A stretch of 64,000 nt of DNA from Dugong dugon (Eukaryota; Chordata; Mammalia; Sirenia; Dugongidae). This document shows positions 23,312 through 34,999 of this stretch, one piece after another (within the stretch, counting starts at the first letter, position 1; every line of letters starts with the position of its first letter). A model generated the notes under the pieces. The model saw nothing but the letters and a program-made list of their open reading frames with translations, was not told where the DNA came from and did no database searches. Made by a program: the position numbers and the translations under genes. The stretch covers positions 59,661,501 to 59,725,500 of the forward strand of contig CM057469.1 in the NCBI GenBank assembly GCA_030035585.1, written 5' to 3'.

Positions 23312-24781
23312 GTATATGCCAGGTATAGTGGGTTTGAGAAATAACTTCTTCCATTTCTTACTTCACTATAAAGCAATAATAAGAGTGGACAGTTGGAATT
23401 AAGAGCATACGATTTAAGCAGAGCTAGAGCAACAGTATTCATTTGAAGCCTTCAAGGTAGAATGAAGTCTTGTAAGGGAGAAATGCAGACAGTTCCTTCC
23501 TGCAAAGTATACTTTACTCTGGATCTGTCAGGGACCAAGGCAGAACTCACAGAAAAGGGAGCAAAGAAATAGTCATTTTGGAGAGGTAAACTTGAAATAC
23601 AAGGCTTCTTTCTATGTAGTTTGTCTAGTTTATCAGGTTAATGAAGGAATCAGGAATTTAGATCCCAAACACGTTTGGAGAATACACAGATGCATATGAA
23701 TACAGAGCTAATGGTCTCTATGGTAACAAAACTAAACATGCCTCTTGTCATGTGCAGGAGTCATAGCAGGAGCAGGAGGAGGAGGAAATCCTCAATAAAG
23801 CAGTAACGATAACTTATTTATTTAAAAAAACAGTCTGAAAATTGACAGTGTGCCTGAGAAACACTGGAAGAGGACTTCCTAGTCCTGGTGACATTACCTG
23901 ACCTTGCCAATGGCTATATGTTTTACCTTAAGCAACATTTTTAGCCTCAGTGGTGCTCAATTTCCATTTCAGTAAGGCTGGGGGAGAGGAAGGCACTGGT
24001 CTATAAGTTCACCCTGGTTCCAGTATTCTTTGATTCTTCTTATCTTCCATTTAAAACTAAAGTTTTATTTTAAAACTCTGTGGTCTCTGTAGATTATCAT
24101 CAATGACTAAAACTCTAGGGAAACGGGTAAATCTTGGACAGCTGGAATTCCTTGATAGCTTTGAAACTGTTTGCTTCTTGGAGAGTTGTATTTCCAGAAA
24201 CATATAGTAGGAAGCTATTGCCTTAAAGCAAGATGCTACTCAAAGAAGGAAGGAAAATAAAATATAGAGGTATGTGATTTTCCTTATCAAATGGTGTTCA
24301 TATCCTCCGTGACAAATGTTATTTTCATAAGGAAATACTTTAACTGCCTTTTTTATGACTACGGTGTGACAGTGCCCATGTTTGTGTGAACTTGCAATTT
24401 ATGAGATGATGTTCACTAAATATTTGAGATCATTAAGGAGTAAAACAAGAAAAAACTACTAATTAAAAAAATTACCTCCAATTGGCCTATAATTTACAGT
24501 TTATTCTTTTCATATGCTCCTTTTTATTTTAAATATTTCAAAGGGATTCATGGCAGTTGTTGCAGAGAGCCTCAGTTATTACGGAATGGAAATTAAGAGA
24601 AATAAGCAGTGGAGGATCTGCCACAGCCATTTCTTCCTTCATTTCCTGTAACTAACAAAATTCCAGCCTTGTTTTTACCCTTAACTGTTTGCGTGTGTAT
24701 TAGGAATGGGACTGGAAGAGCTGGAAAGTTTGTAACACAGTGTTCTAGATTATACTATAATACAATAAAAATGCAGTTTCT
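23312..24781. other. unclassified DNA
   Basis: About 1.5 kb without a recognised repeat or coding signal. Confidence 0.5.
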
Positions 24782-27408
24782 TGTTGTTGTTAGGTGCCAT
24801 CAAGTCAATTAAGACTCGTAGCAACCCTATGTACAACAGAACGAAACACCTCTAAGTCCTTCACCATCCTCACAATCGTTGCTGTCTGAGCCTGTTGTTG
24901 CAGCCACTGTGTCAATCCATCTGCTTGAAGGCCTTCCTTATTTTTGCTGACCCTCTACTTTACGAAGCATGATGTCCTTTTCCAGGGACATGTCAAAAGT
25001 ACATGAGACAAAGTCTCCCATCCTTGTTTCTGAGGAGAAGTTTGGCTGTATTTCTTCCAAGACAGACTTGTTCTTCTTCTAGCAGTCCCTGGTATATTCA
25101 ATATTCTTCACCAACACCATATTCCAATGGCATCAGTTCTTCAGTTGTCCTTATTCATTGTCCAGTTTCACATGCGTATGAGACGTTTGAAAATACCATG
25201 GCTTGGGTCAGGCAAATTTAGTCCTCATCTTTGCTTTTGAACACTTTAATGAGATCTTTTGCAGCAGATTTGCCCAATGCAATATGTGGTTTGATTTTTT
25301 TGGCTGCAGTTTCCATGTGCATTCATTGTGGATCCAAGTAAAATGAAATCCTTGACAACTTCAATCTTTTCTCTGTTTATCATGATGTTGCTTATTGGTC
25401 CACTTGTAAGGATTATTGTTTTCTTTATGTTGAGGTATAATCCATACTGAAGGCTGTTATAATGGGTTGAATTGTGTTCCCCCAAAATACATGTCAACTT
25501 GGTTAGGTCATGATTCCCAGTATTATGTGGTTGTCCTTCATTTTGTGATTGTAATTTTATGTTAAAGAGGATCAGGGTGGGATTGTAACACCCTTACTAA
25601 GGTCACATCCATGATCCAATGTAAAGGGAGTTTCCCTGGGGTGTGGGGCCTGCATCACCTTTTATCTTACAATAGATAAAAGGAAAAGGGAGCAAGTAGA
25701 GAGTGGGGGACCTCATACCACCAAGAAAGCAGTGCCGGGAGCAGAGTGCTTCTTTGAACTCAAGGTTCCTGCGTGGAGAAGCTCCTAGTCCAGGGAAAGA
25801 TTGATGACAAGGACCCTCCTCCAGAGCCGACAAAGACAGAAAGTCTTCCCTCTGAGCTGACACCTTGAATTTAGACTTCTAGCCTACTAGACTGTGAGGA
25901 AATAAATTTCTCTTTGTGAAAGCCATCCACTTGTGGTATTTCTATTATAACAGCACTAGATGACTAAGACAGCTGTAGTCTTTGATCCTCATCAGTAAGT
26001 GCTTTAAACCTTTTTCACTTTCTGTAAGTAAGAGTGTGTCATCTGAATATTGCAGGTTGTTAATCCATCTTCCACCAGTTCTGATAATGCATTCTTCTTC
26101 ATATACTCCAGCTTCTCAGATTATTTGCTCAGCATATGGATGGAATAAATATGGTGAAAAGATATAACTCTGACACATACCTTTCTTGATTTTAAAACAT
26201 ACAGTATTTACTTGTTCTGTTAAAATGACTGCCTATTGATATATGTACAGTTTCCTCATGAGCACAATCAAGTGTTCTGGAATCCCCATTCTTCACAACG
26301 CTACCCGTAATTTGTTGTTATTCCCACAGTTGAATGCCTTTGCATAGTCAATAAAACACAGGTAAACATCCTTCTAGTATCCTCTGATTTCAGTCAAGAT
26401 CCATCTGACATCATCAATGATATCCCTCATTCCATGTCCTCTTCTGAAACTGGCTTGAATTTCTGGCAGTTCCCTGTCAAAGTATGACAGCCCAACTGTT
26501 TTTTAATTATCTTCAGCAAAATTTTACTAGTGTGTGATATTAATGATATTGTTTGAAAATTTCTGCGTTCTGTTGGATCACCTTTCTTTGGAATGGGCAC
26601 AAATATGGATCCCTTCCAGTCAGTTGGCCAGTTTGCTGTCTTCCAAATTTCTTGGCATAGACTAGGAACTACTTCAGTGCCACTTCCATTTGTTGAAACA
26701 TCTCAATTTTTATTCCCTCAATTCCTTGTTTTCACTAATGCCTTCAATGCAGCTTGGACTTCTTCTTCAGTACCGTTGGCTCTTGATCATTAGCTACCTC
26801 CTGAAATGGTTAAACATCAACCAATTCTTTTTGGTGAAGTGACTCTGAGTATTTTTTCTTCTTTTGATGTTTCCTGCATTGGTCAATATTTTGCCCATAA
26901 AATCCTTCAAAATCGCAACTTGAAGCTTGAAGTTTTTCCTCAGTTCTCTCAGCTTGTGAAATGCTGAACATGCTCTTCCTTTTTGGTCTTCTAAGTCCAA
27001 GTCTTTGCACATTTCATTACAATACTTTATTTTGTCTTCTCAAGCTGCCCTTTGAAATCTTTTCAGCTCTTTTACTTCATCATTTCTTCCACTCATTTTA
27101 GCTGCTCTGCATTCAAGAGTAAGTTTCAGAGTCTCTTCTGGCGTCCATTTTGGTCTTTTATTTCTTTTCTGTCTTTTTAATGACCTTTTACTTTCTTCGT
27201 GTATGATGTCCTTGATGTCATCCCATAACTCGTCTGGTTTTTGGTCATTACTATTCAGTGCAACAAATCTCTTCTTGAGATGGTCTCTAAATTAAGGTGG
27301 GATATTCTCAAAGTTGTACTTTGACTCTTGTGGACTTATTCTAATTTTCTTCAGCTTCAAGTGGAAGTTGTATATAAGAAATTGATGGTCTGTTCTGCAG
27401 TTGTTCCC
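24782..27408 (-). mobile_element. RTE LINE, copy B, 5'-truncated, split by an LTR
   Basis: The minus strand reads from the linker ahead of RT (about 27408) through the RT and C-terminal region to the AACAACAAC end at 24782. Landmarks are the complement of the RT fingers (26580-26660), the YADD region split off near 26100, and the C-terminal segment (25000-25240). The endonuclease is missing. An LTR sits at 25455-25971. Short frames at 26794-27012 encode the KGRACSAFHKLRELRKNF linker; the rest is broken. Confidence 0.9.
25455..25971 (+). mobile_element. MaLR-like LTR inserted in RTE copy B
   Basis: Begins TGTTATAATGGGTTGAATTG and ends CACTAGATGACTAAGACA. It carries the AATAAATTTCTCTTTGTG polyadenylation region like the LTR at 19956-20341. 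RTE sequence resumes on both sides (ACTGAAGGC before, CTGTAGTCTTTGATCC after), so the LTR is the younger insertion. The 86-codon minus ORF inside it is not a gene. Confidence 0.8.
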
Positions 27409-27411
27409 TAA

Positions 27412-27614
27412 CCATTGCCATGCTAATAATGCCCTCTAGTAGATTTTTCTCTCATAGCAACCACATGTGACAAAGTAGAACTGCCTTATAGGGTTTTCTT
27501 GGCTGTAATCTTTATGGGAGAGATTGCCAGGTGTTTTTCCCACAGAGCCAAGTTCCAGCCATCAACCTTTTGGTTAGAAACTGAGTCCTTAACTTTTGCA
27601 CCACCAGGGCTCTT
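27412..27614 (-). mobile_element. AfroSINE, full-length form, divergent
   Basis: CAAAGTAGAACTGCCTTATAGGG ... head GCACCACCAGGGCTC. The middle segment is present and the 3' part is eroded. Confidence 0.8.
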
Positions 27615-28213
27615 ACCTTTTATAAGTATCAATCATCGGTGTTTTGTCATAAACCTACTTGAAAGTTTAATCCTTTTCTGAAAATATGAATTCTCACTTT
27701 ATGTTTTTTATTGTCAGTAATACATACAAGATAAAGATTCTCTGAGTATAGTAAAGAATATACTGTGACTAATAAAATCATTTTCTTATTGCTGTTGGCA
27801 ATGTGATTCTTGAAAAAATGAATAAACATTTTTATGGTAAATGTTTTGCAAGTACAAGGATTAGGTAACTGAATACACCAATAGCTGCAATGGCTTTTTT
27901 AATGTGTCTTTTTTTTTGTATGGAAATATATTGTACATTTTGTCAAAATGAGGCAAACATTTTGAATTGCACCAACGGGCAAAATATCTTTTTTTGTCCA
28001 GCGAACCTTATGTTTATGCAAATTGTGATGAATCTGAAGTAAATACAACAGCATAAGTAAATGGGAAATGTTTTCAGAACTTATTCTTTAAATAATTCAC
28101 TTCAAAGTTCCTGTTTATAATACTGTATGTGCTTAGAATTTTTAGAAAATCTTGTTTATTATTATTTTTAATAATTCTATACTATGTGCATATATTTCAT
28201 TCAGTGTCAACCA
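27615..28213. other. unclassified AT-rich DNA
   Basis: No recognised feature. Confidence 0.5.
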
Positions 28214-28396
28214 CGATATATATTTATACATATATACACATATCTACATATATCTACATATCTACATATATACACATATACACACATACATATATATACA
28301 TACATATACATATATACATACATATACATATATGTGTACATATATACATACATATACATACGTATACATACATACATATACATAGATATACATATG
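28214..28396. repeat. (CATATA)n-type microsatellite
   Basis: About 180 bases of alternating purine/pyrimidine ATACAT, ATATAC and CTACAT units. It generates open frames in several phases (up to 137 codons) that are not genes. Confidence 0.95.
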
Positions 28397-29050
28397 TTGT
28401 TTTAAAAAGCTCCCAAATAAAGCTAGAAAACGCTATTTTTGAAAAATCCAATTTGGTGAATTATGGATATAATTACTATAAGAGAAATGAAACTTATATG
28501 CAACCATATTCTCACAGAAAGAGAAGGAGCATCCATACGTAACTTTAACCATATCTAAACATACTAAAGCATTGTGATTTTTCTGGAAAATGTGTTGGTC
28601 TGCATGGATTCCAGAAGCCAAATATTGTTTGGGATAAATTAGATCCCTCAGGTGCATGTCCATCCAATTCCTAGAATTTATTATTGTACATAATACATTA
28701 CTCAGAAGAGTTAACATTATACAAGAGGAAAACAGATGTGTGCTAATTTCCTATAACTATAAATCACTGCGGCAAAGTCATGAGACAATTTCAGATATTA
28801 TAGCCCTCCTGGATCAAGGAAACAATGTGAAGATTCTGTCAGTTTCTTTTATGCCTACATTCACTATACATTCAGGATATGGAGAAATAAAGTCAGATTG
28901 GATTCCTGGAATTATAAAGCCTATTTATCATATAAACACAGTTGAGTTTATCATTTGATATCAATTGCTCTTCATTAGCACCTTACTATGATCATGTACT
29001 ACAGTGCAGTTTTATAGTCCTTAAGGATATATATTCACCCAAGGATAGAA
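28397..29050. other. unclassified AT-rich DNA
   Basis: Short open frames on both strands (94 and 100 codons) overlap. No domain or splice signal supports them. Confidence 0.45.
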
Positions 29051-29068
29051 TATATGTGTGTGTGTGTT
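29051..29068. repeat. (TG)n tract
   Basis: Short TATGTGTG tract immediately before a SINE fragment. Confidence 0.7.
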
Positions 29069-29071
29069 TAT

Positions 29072-29145
29072 ACCCTAGTGACACAACAGTTAAACGCTCG
29101 GCCACTAACCAAAAGGTTAGCAGTTCAAACCCACTCAGTGCCTCC
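29072..29145 (+). mobile_element. AfroSINE head fragment
   Basis: Only the tRNA-derived head is present: box A region TAGTGACACAACAGTTAAACG and box B region TTAGCAGTTCAAACCC. It ends at CCTCC and passes straight into a TA/TG microsatellite. Confidence 0.85.
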
Positions 29146-29146
29146 A

Positions 29147-29181
29147 GTATATATATATATGTATGTATGTATGTGTATAAG

Positions 29182-29222
<41 letters not shown>
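29147..29222. repeat. (TA)n-(TATG)n-(TG)n compound microsatellite
   Basis: TA units, GTAT units, then about 12 TG units. Confidence 0.95.
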
Positions 29223-29223
<1 letters not shown>

Positions 29224-29224
29224 T

Positions 29225-29250
29225 GTGAGTATGTGTGTATACATACTCAC
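29225..29250. repeat. inverted repeat / potential hairpin
   Basis: GTGAGTATGT and ACATACTCAC are perfect 10-base arms around a 6-base loop, at the end of the TG tract. Confidence 0.8.
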
Positions 29251-31890
29251 ACACACGTACATATATCCTTGGGCCCATTAGATCCTCTAGAAATCTAAAT
29301 ATTTCATTTCTTTTAAATGACCTCAGATCCTTTGGAGAAGGCAAGCAGGAAGTATATAGTTGTGGTGGTTTATGGAGAACTTTCTCAATGAGACATGATT
29401 TCCCATTCATCCTGCAGTCTATGAACTGGGTCAAGTCATGAAATGTTTCTCCATTATGGTTATTCAAGTCAGGTCTCTGATCATCAGACATAGGGATTTT
29501 TGCCTATGTAACTCAGGTAAGAGTTTTCGGCACTCTGTTTCAGTCGTTACTACATTATGATCAAAATATTTGTGGGTAAAAATACTCTGCTTGCTACACC
29601 AACCCTATTTACCCTTATGATAACCACGTTTACCTTGTCTACAGTGACTAAGGTTTGCTCCTTGGCTTCTGCCTCTCCAAAAACTCAATATTCTATTTTA
29701 ATCGGGAAACTCATTTAAACAATGGTATCTTTGACCATCATTCTCTGCCTGCAGTGGTCAAATATTGACAAAAAATTCATAGATGTTATCTCCCTACCCC
29801 ACCTTAGTCCCAATGTATTTCTCAATACCTTTTTGAAGGGAGTGTCCTCTGAGGTCTCCAAGAGAAAATGAATGAAAGGTAGGTCACACACACATCAATA
29901 GTCGTATCCACATAAGCTTTGTGATTTTTTTCCCCACATATTACACAGAGTACTGCCATTTGAAACTCATTTAGTTTTGGCCATACATAAACCCATACCA
30001 TAGTCAATAAACCAGACTAATAGTCAGATACACTTCCAGCTATTCAGACTAACACAGTGAATCTAGAATACAGAATCTATATATGTAAATAGACCCATTT
30101 TGACAAGTTCAACTTGATTCAATGTTATGTTCCTGTTCTTTCTTCTCTGGTCTAACACCCTCCGAATCCATTCCTTCATGTATTCCCATGATTTTTACAA
30201 AATAAGTTGGCAAAATCATACCATATATTTGGTTTGTATGCTAACTTCCAGTACAGAACTTTTTCTCAACACTCCCCAGAAATGATCAATTTGGATTTAA
30301 ATCTAATTGTGGATGTTGAAAGCATGAGAGGAGTAGGTTTTGAGGGAAGAAATTTCAAGACAACTGCCCCAAGTGAGATTACTATAGGCTTCAAACAAGG
30401 GGAAGGTGACTTTAGAATGGAAGGATAAATTACTTTTCAAGGTAAGGAGATTTGGAGGGAAATAAGGTTTAGGACACACATTCTTCTGAATCAACCACAT
30501 GTTTAATTCCATCCCTCGTGTTCCTACTCCTCTCAAAACCTTAATTTGCTATTGGTAGAACTGACAAGTCTATAGATTGTGATTCAGCAATTTTAGGCTC
30601 ACAATTTGTCTTATTTTTTAAAATATGTGTCTTGTAGCTAAAAAGAGTTGAACCATTATTTTAGGAAAGTCACCGAAGCTCTCTGATTCTCTGATCATGA
30701 CTTGAAACGAGAATGTAAAATCATCATATTGGGTTTTTTTTTTTTTCCTGCAATCCCTCCAATGCACTTAAAAAGAGCTAACTCACACAAAAAAATTTAA
30801 TTATTTTTTATGCCATAACCCTTGTCTCCCAAAAACTGCTTTCATAACAGATTTAAGTCATCTCCTGGTAAAAATTTAAAAAAAAAGAAAAGTGAACTAA
30901 ATCAACTGTTTTGTTTTTGTGTGCCATGTTCTTCCACTGTTCACTAATGATCATGAATTCTCTGTCTTCAAATCTATTAAGGTCAGATAATCAATCCGAA
31001 GTTCCCATCATTGTCTATATTCCTGGAAACTTTTTCTTTCTTAAATACTGTTATCAGTCTAGGTTTGCTCAGTAAACAGAAGACACTCTATTTTGAGTCC
31101 CTTATGTTTGATGTCTGAGTATACGTAGTTAAGAAAACTTTCGGATGAATTCTGAGATAAGTATGAAATGGTTTTGTTTACTTCACGTCTACAGCATTTT
31201 CAGCACTACTAGGTAAGCATTGCCATCTCCAGGTCCCTTCACAGATGTGAACATGAGCAGACTTGTCAATATGCACACAACCACAAACTGGATTCAAGTT
31301 CAAGTTTTGTTTCACTTCAATAATGCTTTTTTTTTTTTTAAGGTGATAAAATGAAATTTCTTGCGCATCATATTATATTCTAATTCATTTATTCTCAATT
31401 CCCCTATTCCTAGCAATGGATTGTGATTCTGTCAAGTATCATGCTCTTTCAAGTTCTTTTTGATGAGTTGAAGCAAAATGCAGAAGACTTGAAAGCAAAT
31501 ACTAGAAAATAATCATTCACATGATGTAAATCAGAGATGTTATTGTATATAAAATATCAGAAATGGAGTCAAAAACTGAGCCTTGGATCATAAATTTCTT
31601 AATGGATATGAGCTAAAATGAATTTGCTTTTGCCTTCCACAAAAGAATCTATAGCTACCCACTTCCCAGGAGTCACAGAAAGAGAGAGTTTATGATAGAA
31701 AAATGATGTATCCTAATGTTGAATATTTGAAAAAATACAAAATTTAACATAAAGGAAAGAATCCACAATCCAATAATGAAGAGCAGAAGACTGAATACAT
31801 TTTACTTAATTTTATGTCATCTTTCCTGGCTTAAATTTTTAGAAGCATTTTCCCTGATATGTAACATCCATTATAAAATTTAACAACTGC
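29251..31890. other. unclassified DNA
   Basis: About 2.6 kb of mostly AT-rich sequence with T-runs (30728-30748, 31328-31340). One possible MIR fragment is listed separately. I see no genes. Confidence 0.45.
30655..30735 (+). mobile_element. possible MIR fragment
   Basis: GGAAAGTCACCGAAGCTCTC ... GAGAATGTAAAATCATC follows the MIR core order (AAGTCAC, CTCTCTGA, TGTAAAAT). It is heavily diverged. Confidence 0.35.
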
Positions 31891-31967
31891 CTATTTTTTT
31901 TTTATATGGCTATAGAATGCCTGTTACATGGCAGATGCTTAATACATATGTGGAGTCAGTGAAATTA

Positions 31968-32207
31968 TGTTCCAGTATTTATTAAGCTATATCACTGTTT
32001 CACATATTTAAGTTGTTTCCAATTTCAATATTATGCAGTAAAGATCACATTAGATGAAAAATACGTTTCAATTTCATTTTATTTGCTTATTGCCAAAGAA
32101 CACTACCTCAAATATGATATTAATAATTTACACTTACATACTCTAAGCATAATCTATAACCACGGTATTTCACTGCAAATTTTCTATTGAAGATAAACTC
32201 TTATATG
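31968..32207. repeat. left copy of a ~240-bp direct repeat
   Basis: Runs from TGTTCCAGTATTTATTAAGC to AGATAAACTCTTATATG. It aligns end to end with 33239-33476 at roughly 80% by eye. It stops exactly where the RTE 3' end begins. Confidence 0.85.
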
Positions 32208-33238
32208 TTGTTGTTAGGTGCTGTCAAATCAGTTCTGACTCAAAGCGACCCTGTGTACAACAGAGTGAAATACTGCCTGGTCCTGCACCATCTTCACAAT
32301 GTTTGAGCCCATGGTTGCAGCCGCAGTGTCAATCCATCCCGTTGAGAGTCTTCCTCTTTTTCACTGACCCTCTACTTTACCAAGTATGATATCCTTCTCC
32401 AGGTACTGGTCCTTCCTGATAACATATCCAAAGTACATAAGATGAAGTTTAGCCATTCTCACTTCCAAGGTGCACTTTGGCTGTACTTTGTCCAAGACAG
32501 ACTTGTTTGTTGTTCTGGCAGTCCATAGTATATTGAGTATTCTTCACCAACACCATAATTCAAAAGATTCCATTCTTCTTCAATCATCCTTATTCACTGT
32601 CCAGCTTTCAAATGCATATGAGTCAATTGAAAATATCATTTATTGGGTCAGGTGCACCTTATTCCTCAAAGTGACAGTTCTGCTTTTCAATACTTTAAAG
32701 AAGCCTTTTGCAGCAAATTTGCCTAATGCAATACGTTGTTTGACTTTTTGACTGCTATATACATGGGCCTTTATTATGGATCCAAGGAAAATGAAATCCT
32801 TGACAACTTCAATCTTTTCTCCATTTATCATGATGTTTCTTATTGGTCCATTAGTGAGGATTTTTGTTTTCTTTATGCTGAGGTATAATCCATACTGAAG
32901 GCTATGGTTTTTGATCTTCATCAGTAAGTGCTTCAAGTCCTCTTTGCTTTCCGCAAGCAAGGTTGTGTCATGTGCATACCACAGGTTGTTAATGAGTCTT
33001 CTGCCAATCTTTACGCTGCATTCTTCTTCATAGAGTTAAGCTTCTTGGGATATTTGCTCAACATACAGATTGAATAAGTATTAATAAGGATACAACCCTG
33101 ATGCACATCTTTCCTGATTTTAAACCATACAGTATTCCCTTGTGTTGTTCAAACCACCGCCTCTTGATCTAAGTACATGTTCCTCACGAGCACAGTTAAG
33201 TGTTCAGGAATTTCCATTCTTCACAGTGTTATCCATTG
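32208..33238 (-). mobile_element. RTE LINE 3' part, copy C, between long direct repeats
   Basis: The minus-strand RTE covers the end of RT and the C-terminal region to the AACAACAAC terminus at 32208. It includes the segment encoding ILTNGPIRNIMINGEKIEVV (in the 32640-32960 minus frame). It is 5'-truncated at 33238. The two ends abut the two copies of a 240-bp direct repeat, as if that repeat were the target duplication. All frames are broken. Confidence 0.88.
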
Positions 33239-33476
33239 TGTTCCATTATTTATTAAATGATACCACTTTTTCAAATATTTGTTTCCAATTTCAAGATTAT
33301 GCACTAATGATCATATTTGATGAAAAATGTTTCAATTTAATATTATTTGCTTATTATTGTCAGAGAACACCATCGCCAACATGATATTAATAATTTACAC
33401 TTTCATACTCTGAACGTAATCTATGATCCAGCAATTTCACTGCAAATTTTCTATCTAAGATAAACTCTGATATATG
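33239..33476. repeat. right copy of a ~240-bp direct repeat
   Basis: Starts TGTTCCATTATTTATTAAATG immediately after the RTE 5' truncation point and ends AAACTCTGATATATG. It is 238 bases long, against 240 for the left copy. Confidence 0.85.
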
Positions 33477-34260
33477 TATATAAAAAAGCTAAACAAGAAA
33501 ATTCATGCTAGTGTAATTTATATAAGCAAAAAAATTGGAAACAAAGTACCCTTTTACCTAAGGTGTATAATAACTCCAGACAATGGAATATTTGTAAAAC
33601 AGAAAGGGAATATACCAGAGATACGTACATACACAAAATATGGGACTGTATTCATGATTTCTAAATATTGAAAGTAACCAAGATGCCCTTCAATTGGTTA
33701 TAGATAAGCAGACTCTGGCCCATGCATTCAGTGGAATATTATTCAGTGATTAAAAAAAAAGGAAAGAAAGTAAGAAACTTCTATCAGACCACAAAAAACA
33801 CATGAAGAAGCCTTGAATATATATTGCTAAATGAAAGGGACAGTCTGAAAAAGCTCCATACTCTACAATTCCAACTATATGACATGGCAGAAAAAGGAAA
33901 AATATGGGCATAAAAAGATCAGTGGATGCCAGGAGTTCAGGGTAGGGGTAGTGAGATGAATAGGTGAAACACAGGGTATTTTAAAGGCAGTGAAACTATT
34001 TTGCATGATACTAAGGGTGGATACATGTCATTATGTACTTATCAAAACCCATATAGCTGTATGACACAAAGAGTGAACTCTAATGTAGACGATAGACCTT
34101 CCTGTATCAATATTGGTTCCTCAATTGCAACTAATACATCCTACTAATGCAAGATATTAATAGTAGGAGAAACTGCAGGGGGAAAAAGTATATGGAAACG
34201 TCTATACTATCTGCACAATATTTCTGTAAAACTAAAACTGCTTAGAAAATAAAGTATTGC
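33420..34260 (+). mobile_element. Old L1 (L1M-type) 3' fragment
   Basis: ATCCAGCAATTTCACTG, AGCAAAAAAATTGGAAACAAAG and CAATGGAATATTTG, then GGAATATTATTCAGTG and TATATGACATGGCAGA, follow the order of an old L1 3' end. It overlaps the right direct repeat, so that repeat is itself partly L1-derived. Confidence 0.7.
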
Positions 34261-34267
34261 TAGATAG

Positions 34268-34688
34268 TGTCTTAGTCATATAGTACTGCTAGAACAGAAA
34301 GACCACAAGTGTGTGGCTTTAACAAACAGAAATTTATTTTTTCACAGTTAAAGGGGCTAGAAGTTGAAATTCAGGGCTCCGGTTCTAGGGGAAGGCTTTC
34401 TGTCTCTGTCGGTTCTAAGGGAAGGCCCTAGTCTTTTTTCAGCTTCTGCTTCTTGGTTCCTTGGAGATCTCATGTGATGTAGCATCTATCTTCCCCTAAC
34501 TGTGCTTGTTTTCTGCTTTTCTTAATCTGCTTTTATATTTCAGAAGAGATTGATTTAAGACACAGCCTACGCTAATACTGCCTCAGTAACATGTCAAAGA
34601 AAACCTTACTCCCATATGGGATTATAACCACAGGTATGGTAGGATTTACAACACATATTTTGCGGGGGACACAATTCAATCCACAACA
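34268..34688 (-). mobile_element. MLT1/MaLR-like solo LTR
   Basis: Plus-strand reading starts TGTCTTAGTCATATAGTACTG and ends GACACAATTCAATCCACAACA. The flanks GATAG and TATAG match at 4 of 5 bases. It carries a ~30-bp internal tandem duplication (GGTTCTAGGGGAAGGC / GGTTCTAAGGGAAGGC). Confidence 0.8.
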
Positions 34689-34739
34689 TATAGACAGATA
34701 GATGGTAAATATATTGGTAGACAAAGAGATAGATAGATA
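34689..34739. repeat. (GATA)n tract, left part
   Basis: AGATAGATGG and AGATAGATAGATA units, cut by a SINE. Confidence 0.8.
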
Positions 34740-34922
34740 CCCAAAACCCACTGCCATCAAGTTGAAACTGACTCATAGCGACCTCGTAGAGTTTCCAAGG
34801 CTGTAAATCTTTAGGGACGCTGACTGCCACATCTTTTTCCCATGGAGAGTGCTGGTGGTTTCAAACTGCTGATCTTTTGGTTAGTAGTTGATTGTTTTAA
34901 CCACTGTGCCATCAGGCGTCTT
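34740..34922 (-). mobile_element. AfroSINE, full-length form, inside GATA tract
   Basis: Minus-strand copy from CCAAAACCCACTGCCATC to ACTGTGCCATCAGGCGTC. GATAGATA units flank both sides. Confidence 0.9.
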
Positions 34923-34999
34923 GATAGATAGATAGGCAGATAGATAGACAGACAGACAGGTAAATAGACAGAGACAGACAGATAGATAGACAAAAATAG
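34923..34999. repeat. (GATA)n/(GACA)n tract, right part
   Basis: Mixed GATA and GACA tetranucleotides over about 75 bases. Confidence 0.9.

Noticed and set aside
25603..25863. 86-codon minus ORF
   Set aside because: Lies inside an LTR; no domain and no known LTR-encoded product of this form.
28129..28542. 137-codon ORF rich in Tyr, Ile and His
   Set aside because: Produced by the CATATA microsatellite, with similar frames in other phases.
28942..29298. 118-codon ORF with Val/Cys runs
   Set aside because: Translation of TG/TA microsatellites and a SINE head.
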